A model generated the notes under the pieces. That model did no database searches and was not told the DNA's origin. It worked only from the letters and a program-made list of their open reading frames with translations. This document shows, piece after piece, positions 15,232 through 22,192 of a DNA stretch of 26,691 nt (position 1 is its first letter; every line of letters starts with the position of its first letter). The position numbers were made by a program, and so were the translations under genes. This stretch comes from an uncultured Clostridium sp. (GTDB lineage Bacteria; Bacillota_A; Clostridia; TANB77; CAG-508): assembly GCA_905200315.1 (NCBI GenBank), contig CAJKKA010000012.1:1-26691 (forward strand), read 5' to 3'.

Positions 15232-16074
15232 TTATTTTATTTTTCTATATCTTAAATATGCTATTCCAGATGCTGTTGATGCTGTAGCTATTAATCCAAC
15301 TATTACGTCATTTACACCTGTGTGTGGTAATTTTGATGCTGTTGATTTGCTTGTTGTTATTGTTGTTGGTGTATTTGTTGTTCCGTTTGTTTTTGTTTCA
15401 TTTTTTGCTGGTGTTGTATTTTTTTTATCATTTTTTACAGTATTATTTGTAGTATTGTTTGTTGTGTTATTATTATTTTGATCATCTTTTTTTGTTCCTG
15501 CTACTTTATATACTTCTGCATAATATTTTCCAGATGTACTTGTTTCAACCCAAGCTATGTAATATTTAGTTCCTGTAAATGTTGATAAATCAATTTGAAT
15601 TTTGTTATCTGTAACATTTGTCCAACTTGATGCATTAAAATCAACTAATTCATTTACCCATTTTGATTTACATTCTTCTGATAATGTACTTCCCATTGTG
15701 TAAGAATTTAATACTGCATTTATTGTTGCATCTCTTGTGTCATTTTTATCTCCATATGTTGCATAATAAGAATCACATTCTGAACTATAGGCATTTTCTA
15801 AATTTGTATTTGTGTTGTCTGCAGAGTAAGCTTCATATGCTTTTAATAATTTGTATTGTGCTTCTAATTTTTTAATTGCAGTATACTTGTCACTTGTTAT
15901 TTCAACAAATTGATATTTTGTTGCATTTGATACTGTTGCTGTTCCATTTGATAATGAACTTGGCATTGCTTGTATTTCTACATTTCCTATTCCTGTATAT
16001 GCATATACTCCTGTAGATATTGCTAAAATTATTGCAGCTACTATTGCTGTTAATGAAATTTTTAAATTTTTCAT
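15232..16074 (-). CDS. LPxTG cell-wall anchored surface protein
   Basis: 280 residues. The N-terminal signal peptide is MKNLKISLTAIVAAIILAIS, followed by a predicted mature extracellular region (about 30-200) with two cysteines (ECDSYY and ECKSKW) and no recognised fold. A low-complexity Asn/Thr/Lys spacer (about 205-245) suited to crossing the cell wall follows. The C-terminus is a classical sorting signal: LPHTG at about 249-253, a hydrophobic stretch, and the basic tail RYRKIK. A sortase, not in this window, would cut between T and G and link the protein to peptidoglycan. AGGAGG precedes the ATG, and the promoter matches the sigma-A consensus exactly, suggesting strong expression during growth. 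It sits between two other exported proteins on the same strand but has its own promoter and terminator. Confidence 0.88.
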   Translation of the reverse strand: MKNLKISLTAIVAAIILAISTGVYAYTGIGNVEIQAMPSSLSNGTATVSNATKYQFVEITSDKYTAIKKLEAQYKLLKAYEAYSADNTNTNLENAYSSECDSYYATYGDKNDTRDATINAVLNSYTMGSTLSEECKSKWVNELVDFNASSWTNVTDNKIQIDLSTFTGTKYYIAWVETSTSGKYYAEVYKVAGTKKDDQNNNNTTNNTTNNTVKNDKKNTTPAKNETKTNGTTNTPTTITTSKSTASKLPHTGVNDVIVGLIATASTASGIAYLRYRKIK

Positions 16075-16143
16075 TTTTACCTCCTAAAAAATTTTATATT
16101 TTAAACTTTATAGTTTACATAAATATCGCTAACTACATTTTTT

Positions 16144-16172
16144 ATTATAAAACCTTTTTATGGTAATGTCAA
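16144..16172 (-). promoter_or_regulatory. Perfect-consensus sigma-A promoter of the LPxTG protein gene
   Basis: Leftward TTGACA (16172-16167), 17 bases and TATAAT (16149-16144). The leader to the ATG at 16074 is about 60 bases and AT-rich. Confidence 0.85.
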
Positions 16173-16241
16173 GCAATTATGTAAAATTTTTCATTTTTTC
16201 TTACGCGTAGTCGGATTAGGAGCAAAATAGAAAATTTTTAT

Positions 16242-17324
16242 TTAATTAAAATTTGAAATACTTAATTCTGGATATGTAAATATTATTCCTCCTTCTGATG
16301 TTTTTCCTGTTACTTTGTGAGCATTATTAAACTCATTTGATCCTTTTAAAAAGTTATTGTATCTTATTTTATCTGTTAATTTTCCTCCCCCGCTTATTAT
16401 CGGATCATCCCATGTTACATCTACTGCATACCATTCATTGTTTAATTTAACATAGTTCCATGCATGTTCTTCTGTACTTCCTGTAGTGTTTGTTCCATAT
16501 CCTACTACTATTATATTTTCTATACCCGCTTCATCTAATAAATATTTAAAAGCTTTTGCGTATCCTTCACAAACCACTTCTTTCTCTTCAAATGCTCCGT
16601 ATATATTTCTAATATTTATACCAGTTAAGCTTTGCTCATATTCTATGTTATCTACTAACCAATCGTGTATTTGTTGTATTTTTTTATATGTATTGCTTGA
16701 AGTTTCATTTAATATATCGTTTGATATTTCTTCTATACTTTTTATTGCATTGTTTACTTGGCTTTGTGTATAAAAACTTGAATTATAATAACTAAAGCCA
16801 TTTTCTCCTCCTATTGATACTGTATATGTTGTTTTATTTCTTACTGTACGAGTATTCATTAATAAATACATTTTTGTTACATCTAAATAAAATACCTCTG
16901 GATTATCTAATAGATATGCGTCTAGTGCAGATTGATATGCTGTATTCATTTTTTGCTCACCATTTTCTGAATTTAACAATTCATTAAATGTTTTTCCAAA
17001 TTCTATTGTATAATTTCCGCTTTTCATATTTTCTTTATTCTCATTTAATTTATTATAAATAGTTTTAGCAGTATCGTCTAATTGATTATAATAAAAATTA
17101 TTACTATTATAATTATCACTTTCATTTGTTTGTATATTTTCTATTGGATTTTCTACATTTTGCTCTTCATTTTTGGAAATTGTTTTTACCTCATCATAAC
17201 CTTGATGAAACACCTCTGCTACTGTATCGTTTTGAATTATATATTCGTTTAACACATATATTCCCAATACTATAGCTGCTATAAATAACAATAATATAAT
17301 TGAATTTATAATAAATTTTTTCAT
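16242..17324 (-). CDS. Membrane-anchored transglutaminase-like protein
   Basis: A 360-residue protein with one N-terminal membrane anchor (about 4-30), an acidic Asn-rich linker (about 45-80), and a transglutaminase-like cysteine-protease fold at the C-terminal half. The catalytic triad is visible: Cys252 in VVCEGYAKAF, His287 in EHAWNYVKL and Asp302 in VDVTWDDP. Proteins of this plan act outside the cell, but whether they cleave, cross-link or only bind peptides is not known for this one. AGGAGG-like GGAGG lies just upstream of the ATG at 17324; an in-frame ATG at 17336 overlaps that site and is unlikely. It lies upstream of the LPxTG protein gene on the same strand, with a 168-base gap that contains the LPxTG gene's own promoter. 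Confidence 0.87.
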   Translation of the reverse strand: MKKFIINSIILLLFIAAIVLGIYVLNEYIIQNDTVAEVFHQGYDEVKTISKNEEQNVENPIENIQTNESDNYNSNNFYYNQLDDTAKTIYNKLNENKENMKSGNYTIEFGKTFNELLNSENGEQKMNTAYQSALDAYLLDNPEVFYLDVTKMYLLMNTRTVRNKTTYTVSIGGENGFSYYNSSFYTQSQVNNAIKSIEEISNDILNETSSNTYKKIQQIHDWLVDNIEYEQSLTGINIRNIYGAFEEKEVVCEGYAKAFKYLLDEAGIENIIVVGYGTNTTGSTEEHAWNYVKLNNEWYAVDVTWDDPIISGGGKLTDKIRYNNFLKGSNEFNNAHKVTGKTSEGGIIFTYPELSISNFN

Positions 17325-17368
17325 TGGTTCCTCCATTTTTTATTATGTTTTAGAATTATCAATATAGT

Positions 17369-17412
17369 CCGCTCCATCTTGCAGTGTGAAGCTACCATAA
17401 TTATATTTTTAG
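17369..17412 (+). repeat. Second dispersed repeat, internally deleted copy
   Basis: The first 23 bases (CCGCTCCATCTTGCAG then TGTGAAG) match the left end of the element at 15129-15034, and the following AGCTACCATAATTATATTTT matches its right end. The middle of the long hairpin is missing. Confidence 0.5.
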
Positions 17413-17555
17413 TTTTAAATTTTAATTCATTATTATTATAACATATGAAAATTATTTTTTGTAGCATTTACATATTTTTATATTTTTTGAAAATAATACT
17501 ATTATAAAATAAAATTTGGATTAATTTACATTTTGGATTATATTACAAATTAATT

Positions 17556-17584
17556 CGGGTCGACTTAAGGCGTCGACCCCTACA
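17556..17584 (+). repeat. Dispersed GC-rich palindrome, copy 3
   Basis: CGGGTCGACTTAAGGCGTCG followed by ACCCCTACA. The similarity to the copy at 24358 continues beyond the hairpin into ACAACGTYTGACAT, so the repeat unit is probably longer than the palindrome. Confidence 0.75.
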
Positions 17585-17646
17585 ACGTCTGACATAATAT
17601 TTAATAAAATGACAAATATATTTGTTTTGAAATACCGCGTAAGCGA

Positions 17647-17681
17647 CCAAACGAGCAGTTACACCTGCGAGTGCGATTTGG
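17647..17681. repeat. GC-rich nested inverted repeat in the gene-free stretch
   Basis: CCAAA (17647-17651) pairs with TTTGG (17677-17681), and inside it GCAG pairs with CTGC around TTACAC. It stands out as a GC island in very AT-rich DNA. The gene-free stretch 17325-17872 otherwise holds the two repeats above, a hairpin at 17762-17781 and AT-rich sequence. It must also contain the promoter of the germination operon, which I could not identify. Confidence 0.35.
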
Positions 17682-17761
17682 AGTAATCTTCATTTTTGTT
17701 AATTTATGTATTATTAATGTAAATATGTAAATTATATTTTATAAAAAAGTAATTTAGTTCT

Positions 17762-17781
17762 AAATGGTCAATAGACCATTT
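17762..17781 (+). promoter_or_regulatory. Perfect hairpin upstream of the germination operon
   Basis: AAATGGTC-AATA-GACCATTT is an 8-bp perfect stem with a 4-base loop, about 90 bases before the first gene. The T-run after it is short, so it is either a weak terminator or an operator or leader hairpin. Confidence 0.35.
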
Positions 17782-17872
17782 TCAATTCCGAAGGTTGTGA
17801 CACTAAGGTATAAAAAACAATATATTTGGCATTCGGTAATTTTAATAAATAAAAATTTTGAAAGGCTTGTGT

Positions 17873-19642
17873 ATGAGTGTTTTTAATAAAGTTCTAAATT
17901 TATTTAAATATGAACCTGCCCAAAATTATAATTTTGTTTTAATGGGTGATGAGCAGGAAGAAAAAAACATAAGTTATAAGGCTGAAAGTAATTCTTCTGA
18001 TTATAAAGTTGTTTTTTCAGATTTATCTAAAAATTTGGAATATATTAATATAAAATTTAATACTTTAATTAATTCTGATATTGTTGTTAGGGAGTTTAAT
18101 ATTTATGCTCGTAATAAACAGTATAGTGCTTTTTTGTTTTATATAGATGGTATGTCTGATTCTGAATTGATTAACGATTTTGTTATTAAGCCTCTTATGC
18201 TTAGAAATAGAGCAAATACATTTGAAGATATTAAAGACCTTTTTTCAAATAAAACAGGCGGGTCGTCGAGAACGCCGACCCCTACACATAATTTAAATTG
18301 TATAAAAAACGATAAATTTCAAATTCCAGCAAAAAAAATAAAATGCAATGTTCATAAAAAACCTAAATTTGATTTAAAAGATTATATTTTTAATTGTTTG
18401 CTTCCTCAAAACGATGTTAAGCAAACTAAGGAATTTTCAGATTTAATTTCTGGTGTAAATTCTGGTAATTGTGCTTTGTTTATAGATACTTTAGATATTG
18501 GTTTTGATATAGATGTTAAAGGTTTTAAGCAAAGGAGTATTTCTACTCCTACAAATGAACTTGTAATTAAGGGGCCTCAGGAAGCTTTTGTTGAAAATAT
18601 TAGAACTAATACTTCTCTTTTAAGAAGAACAATTAATAATGAAAATTTAATTATTGAAAATATTGATGTTGGTAATCTTAGTAAAACTAAATGTGGTGTT
18701 TGTTATTTAAAAGATATTGCTAATAGTTCTTTAGTTGCTGAGATTAAATATAGGTTAAATAACTTGGAAATAGATTCACTTATTTCTTCTGGTCAGTTAG
18801 AACAACTTATTGAAAAATCTAATTCTTTTGGTATTCCTCAAATTTTGTCTACAGAAAGACCAGACAAATGTACCAAGGCTTTATATGATGGAAAAGTTAT
18901 TATTTTAATAAACGGAAATCCGTATGCTCTAATTTTACCTTCAACCTTTGTAGATTTTATTTCTTCTCCTGAAGATGAAAATTTAAAACCTCAATTTGCA
19001 AATTTATTAAAGCTTATTCGTTTATTTGCAATGTTTATAACGCTTCTTTTACCTAGTTTATGGATAGCTATTACTAATTTTCATCAAGAACTTATACCTA
19101 CAGAATTATTATTTTCTATTGTTGCATCACGAGAAAATGTACCTTTTCCAGTTATTTTTGAAGTTTTGTTAATGGAATTTTCTTTTGAACTTATTCGTGA
19201 ATCTAGCCTTAGAGTTCCATCACCAGTTGGCTCTACTATTGGAATTGTTGGTGCTTTAGTTTTAGGCGATGCTGCTGTTAGTGCAAACATTGTTAGCTCT
19301 ATTTTAATTATTGTTATAGCTATAACAGGTATTGCCTCTTTTGCTATACCAGATTTTTCTTTTGGATTTCATATTCGTATTATGCGATTTGCTTTTATAT
19401 TATTCGCTTTTATTGCTGGATTTTTAGGAATAGGTTTATTGATATTTGTTTATATAACAATTTTATGTAGTTTAAAATCTTTTGGTGTTCCTTATATGGT
19501 TCCTTTTGCTCCCTTAATAAATTCAACTGGATCTAGCTATTTTGTTCATTATGAATATAAAAGGGAACGAAGACCAGATTATTTAAATACCAAACGTCCT
19601 ACTTCTCAAAAACATTTAAGTATGAAATGGAAGTACAAATAA
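17873..19642 (+). CDS. GerA-family spore germination receptor, subunit A
   Basis: A 589-residue A subunit of a nutrient germinant receptor, located in the inner spore membrane, where A-B-C complexes sense nutrients and trigger ion and DPA release. The N-terminal soluble domain (about 1-370) is followed by membrane helices beginning near LIRLFAMFITLLLPSLWIAI. The family signature VPSPVGSTIGIVGALVLGDA is complete. The ATG at 17873 has GAAAGGC 6 bases before it; a TTG at 17858 is in frame but lies ahead of that site. Residues 129-138 (GGSSRTPTPT) are encoded by a copy of the GC-rich palindrome, an in-frame insertion in the soluble domain. It heads an operon with B, C and a small D-like gene. The germinant and receptor class cannot be assigned from sequence. 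Confidence 0.93.
   Translation: MSVFNKVLNLFKYEPAQNYNFVLMGDEQEEKNISYKAESNSSDYKVVFSDLSKNLEYINIKFNTLINSDIVVREFNIYARNKQYSAFLFYIDGMSDSELINDFVIKPLMLRNRANTFEDIKDLFSNKTGGSSRTPTPTHNLNCIKNDKFQIPAKKIKCNVHKKPKFDLKDYIFNCLLPQNDVKQTKEFSDLISGVNSGNCALFIDTLDIGFDIDVKGFKQRSISTPTNELVIKGPQEAFVENIRTNTSLLRRTINNENLIIENIDVGNLSKTKCGVCYLKDIANSSLVAEIKYRLNNLEIDSLISSGQLEQLIEKSNSFGIPQILSTERPDKCTKALYDGKVIILINGNPYALILPSTFVDFISSPEDENLKPQFANLLKLIRLFAMFITLLLPSLWIAITNFHQELIPTELLFSIVASRENVPFPVIFEVLLMEFSFELIRESSLRVPSPVGSTIGIVGALVLGDAAVSANIVSSILIIVIAITGIASFAIPDFSFGFHIRIMRFAFILFAFIAGFLGIGLLIFVYITILCSLKSFGVPYMVPFAPLINSTGSSYFVHYEYKRERRPDYLNTKRPTSQKHLSMKWKYK
18259..18286 (+). repeat. Dispersed GC-rich palindrome, copy 4, inside a coding sequence
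   Basis: CGGGTCGTCGAGAACGCCGA followed by CCCCTACA, the same orientation as copies 3, 5 and 6. It sits in the receptor A gene without breaking the frame and introduces GGG, TCG, ACG and CCG codons that are otherwise rare there. Confidence 0.85.
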
Positions 19643-19645
19643 TAG

Positions 19646-19680
19646 AAAGGAGAAGTTAATCAATTTTATATAATTGATTA
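19646..19680 (+). promoter_or_regulatory. Distant ribosome binding site plus hairpin before subunit B
   Basis: AAAGGAG (19646-19652) is about 40 bases from the subunit B ATG at 19693, and an in-frame TAA at 19684 rules out any earlier start. Between them TAATCAATT (19657-19665) and AATTGATTA (19672-19680) form a perfect 9-bp stem. Folding would bring the site to roughly 15 bases from the ATG. Confidence 0.5.
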
Positions 19681-19692
19681 TATTAAAATTTT

Positions 19693-20799
19693 ATGAGAGA
19701 TAAAATAGGTTCATTAGAAGCGCTTTCACTTTTATTGGTTGTAGTGCTAAACCATGTTATTTTAAGTTTACCAAAAAATGTAATTGCAAAAACGGGTTCA
19801 AGTTCTTTATTAAATATAATTTTTGTATCTATTTTAGCCTTTTTATTTATGATGTTTATAGTTAGAATTTTTAATAAGTTTCCTGGACATGATATATTAA
19901 ATATATCCAGCTTTCTTGGCGGAAAATTTCTTAAATATTTAACTGGTATATTGTTTTTAATATATTTTATAAGTTTTTCTAGTATTACACTTAGAAATTT
20001 CGCTGAAAATTTGAAAATTATTTATTTTCAAAATTATTCTATTACTTTAATACTATTTTTATTTATACTTGCAATTATTGGCTGCAATTATTTGGGGATT
20101 AAATCTATTGCAAGAGGTAATTTTATTGTTTTACCTGTTTTATTTTTAAGTATAATTTTCATTTTCTTTGCTACAATGAAAAATTTCAATTACCAAGATA
20201 TTTTCCCCATTTTAGGTGATGGTTTTTATTCTACTTTTATTAGCGGAATGAGCAATATTTATGCATATTCGGCAATTGCTGTTTTTTACTTTTTACCTAA
20301 ATATGTGGAATATAACTCAGAAATAAAAAGAATTGGTTATACATTTATTATAATATCCTTTATTCTACTTTTATTTAGTATTGCAACAGTTCTTTTAATT
20401 TTCCCTGTTATTTCAAATGCAGAACAAATTGCTCCTCTTTATTTAGCAGCAAGATTAATTGAATTTGGTAGATTTTTTCAAAGAGTGGATGCTATATTTT
20501 TACTTGTATGGATTATTTCTGTTGTATCTTATTTAAGTTTTATTTTTGCACTTTCTATAAATATATTTAAGGACTTATTTAATCTAGAAAATTCTAATAT
20601 GCTTATATGTAGTTGGACTTTGTTATGCTTAGGAGTTAGTTTGATTCCTAAAAATTTAGTTCAAATACGTTTTTTTACAAATGTAATTTATAGAAATACA
20701 ACTCTAGGATTAGTTTATCTATTTGGCTTTATAATTTTATTTTTAGCCAATATTAAACTTTCTAAAAAGAATAAGAAGGAGAGAGGGAACATTAAATGA
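19693..20799 (+). CDS. GerA-family spore germination receptor, subunit B (permease-like)
   Basis: A 368-residue polytopic membrane protein of the APC-superfamily spore germination permease type (GerAB/GerKB). About ten hydrophobic helices are visible, beginning at LEALSLLLVVVLNHVILSLP. Features of the family include the HDILNISSFLGGKFLKYL segment and the KYVEYNSEIKRIGYTFI loop. In GerA complexes the B subunit is the part thought to bind the germinant. The ATG at 19693 is forced by an upstream in-frame stop. The 3' end overlaps subunit C by four bases (ATGA), indicating translational coupling. The unusual spacing of its ribosome binding site is described separately. Confidence 0.92.
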   Translation: MRDKIGSLEALSLLLVVVLNHVILSLPKNVIAKTGSSSLLNIIFVSILAFLFMMFIVRIFNKFPGHDILNISSFLGGKFLKYLTGILFLIYFISFSSITLRNFAENLKIIYFQNYSITLILFLFILAIIGCNYLGIKSIARGNFIVLPVLFLSIIFIFFATMKNFNYQDIFPILGDGFYSTFISGMSNIYAYSAIAVFYFLPKYVEYNSEIKRIGYTFIIISFILLLFSIATVLLIFPVISNAEQIAPLYLAARLIEFGRFFQRVDAIFLLVWIISVVSYLSFIFALSINIFKDLFNLENSNMLICSWTLLCLGVSLIPKNLVQIRFFTNVIYRNTTLGLVYLFGFIILFLANIKLSKKNKKERGNIK

Positions 20800-22007
20800 A
20801 AAGATTTTCAAAAATAATATTAGTTATATTAACAATTATATATATTGTTTGTTCTTTACTTATTTATAAGGGTACAAGAGGTATAGATAATTTAGCTTAT
20901 ACTATTGCAATGGGAATTGATAAAGGAAGTTCAAGCAAATACAATATTTCTTTTCAATTTACCAAACCTTCTTCTGGAAAAGATTCCTCATCTTCTTCAT
21001 CTTCAACTTCTTCTTTTGTTTATAATGTTGAAAGTGATACAATACCAACTGCAATGAATTTAATGAATAGTTATTTAAGTAAGCAAGTTAATTTAGCTCA
21101 TTGTAAAGCTATTGTATTTTCAGAAGAAATTGCATCTAATGGAATTTCAGGAGAAATTTATACTTTAATTAATAATATCCAAGTAAGGCCTGATGCTTCT
21201 ATTATTATTAGCAAATGCAAGGCAGTAGATTTTATAAAAAACACTGAACCAGATTTAGAAAGTTCGGTTTCCCAATATTATGAAATAACTCCTGTTTCAA
21301 ATGAAAATACAGGTTTTACAGATAATGTTACTATTGGAAATTTTTATGGTCAATTATGTTCAAAAACACGTGAGACATATGCTATACTAGGAAATCTAGA
21401 TAAAATAAAAGATTCTAGTTCTTCTAGTAGTAATAAAGAGTCTGAAAGTGGTACACAATATAAACAAAAACCTGGTACTGAAACAATAGGGCTTGCAATT
21501 TTTAAAGATGATAAATTAGTAGGTGAACTTGGTGCAATTGAAAATATTTGTCATTTAATAGTAACTAATAATTTATCTTCTACAACCATTTCTATTCCAA
21601 GTCCACATGATAGTTCTAATTCTTTAGATTTATATATTTACAAAAACAAAAGAAATACAACAAAAGTAGAATTTATTAATGGTTCTCCATATGTTACAGT
21701 TAATTGTAAATTACATGCAAGAATTTCTTCTGTTGATGAAGATAATGGATATACTTCTGAAGAAACAATTAATGCAATTTCTAATACTGCTAGTAAATAC
21801 TTAGAAAAGAATATTACTTCTTACTTATATAAAATTTCTAAAATATATAATGCAGATATAGCAGGAATAGGTAACCATGCTGTAAATCAGTTTTCTACAA
21901 ATAGCAAATGGAACAATTTTAATTGGAAAAATAATTTTCAAAACTGTTTTTTTAAAGTTAATGTTTCTGTTGTCGTTAAATCTGGTTATTTATTAACCGA
22001 AACTTAA
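20796..22007 (+). CDS. GerA-family spore germination receptor, subunit C
   Basis: 403 residues, matching the GerAC family, which sits on the outer face of the inner spore membrane and is normally a lipoprotein. The family feature NLAYTIAMGIDKG (residues about 31-45) follows the membrane segment, and the long C-terminal part (KYLEKNITSYLYKISKIYNADIAGIGNHAV) fits the GerAC C-terminal domain. The N-terminal hydrophobic helix contains C19 in the context IYIVCSLL, which is not a normal lipobox because V rather than G, A or S precedes the Cys, and the usual CWD start is absent. This subunit may therefore be anchored by a plain helix. Two serine tracts (about 61-73 and 207-213) are unusual. AGGAGAGAGG precedes the ATG, and the start overlaps the subunit B stop. 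Confidence 0.88.
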   Translation: MKRFSKIILVILTIIYIVCSLLIYKGTRGIDNLAYTIAMGIDKGSSSKYNISFQFTKPSSGKDSSSSSSSTSSFVYNVESDTIPTAMNLMNSYLSKQVNLAHCKAIVFSEEIASNGISGEIYTLINNIQVRPDASIIISKCKAVDFIKNTEPDLESSVSQYYEITPVSNENTGFTDNVTIGNFYGQLCSKTRETYAILGNLDKIKDSSSSSSNKESESGTQYKQKPGTETIGLAIFKDDKLVGELGAIENICHLIVTNNLSSTTISIPSPHDSSNSLDLYIYKNKRNTTKVEFINGSPYVTVNCKLHARISSVDEDNGYTSEETINAISNTASKYLEKNITSYLYKISKIYNADIAGIGNHAVNQFSTNSKWNNFNWKNNFQNCFFKVNVSVVVKSGYLLTET

Positions 22008-22026
22008 TAATTGGAGGATGAAATTT

Positions 22027-22191
22027 ATGTCTTTTATTTTATTTTTAATTTCCTTAGTAGTTTTCTTTGAAACTTTAGGCTATGCTATTTATGAAATAAA
22101 ACAAAATAAAAATATAAAAGGAGGAATAAGTGTAATTGTGCTTGCTACAATTAGCTTATTTCTCCCAAGTATTATGAGTATTTTTAGATAA
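22027..22191 (+). CDS. Small two-helix membrane protein, germinant receptor D-subunit-like
   Basis: A 54-residue ORF, too short for most gene callers' cut-offs, beginning MSFILFLISLVVFFETLGYA. It has two hydrophobic segments (about 2-20 and 35-51) around a short charged turn (EIKQNKNIKGG). GGAGG at 22013-22017 is 9 bases before the ATG at 22027; the ATG at 22018 is too close to that site. It is 19 bases after subunit C on the same strand, so it is very likely the last gene of the operon. Some Bacillus germinant receptors have a small two-helix D subunit that modulates the receptor, and the size, topology and position match that class. Sequence similarity to a known D subunit was not tested. 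Confidence 0.75.
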   Translation: MSFILFLISLVVFFETLGYAIYEIKQNKNIKGGISVIVLATISLFLPSIMSIFR

Positions 22192-22192
22192 T

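Noticed and set aside
15089..15481. Rightward 130-residue ORF opposite the LPxTG gene
   Set aside because: It crosses a terminator and runs antisense to a well-supported gene, and has no ribosome binding site.
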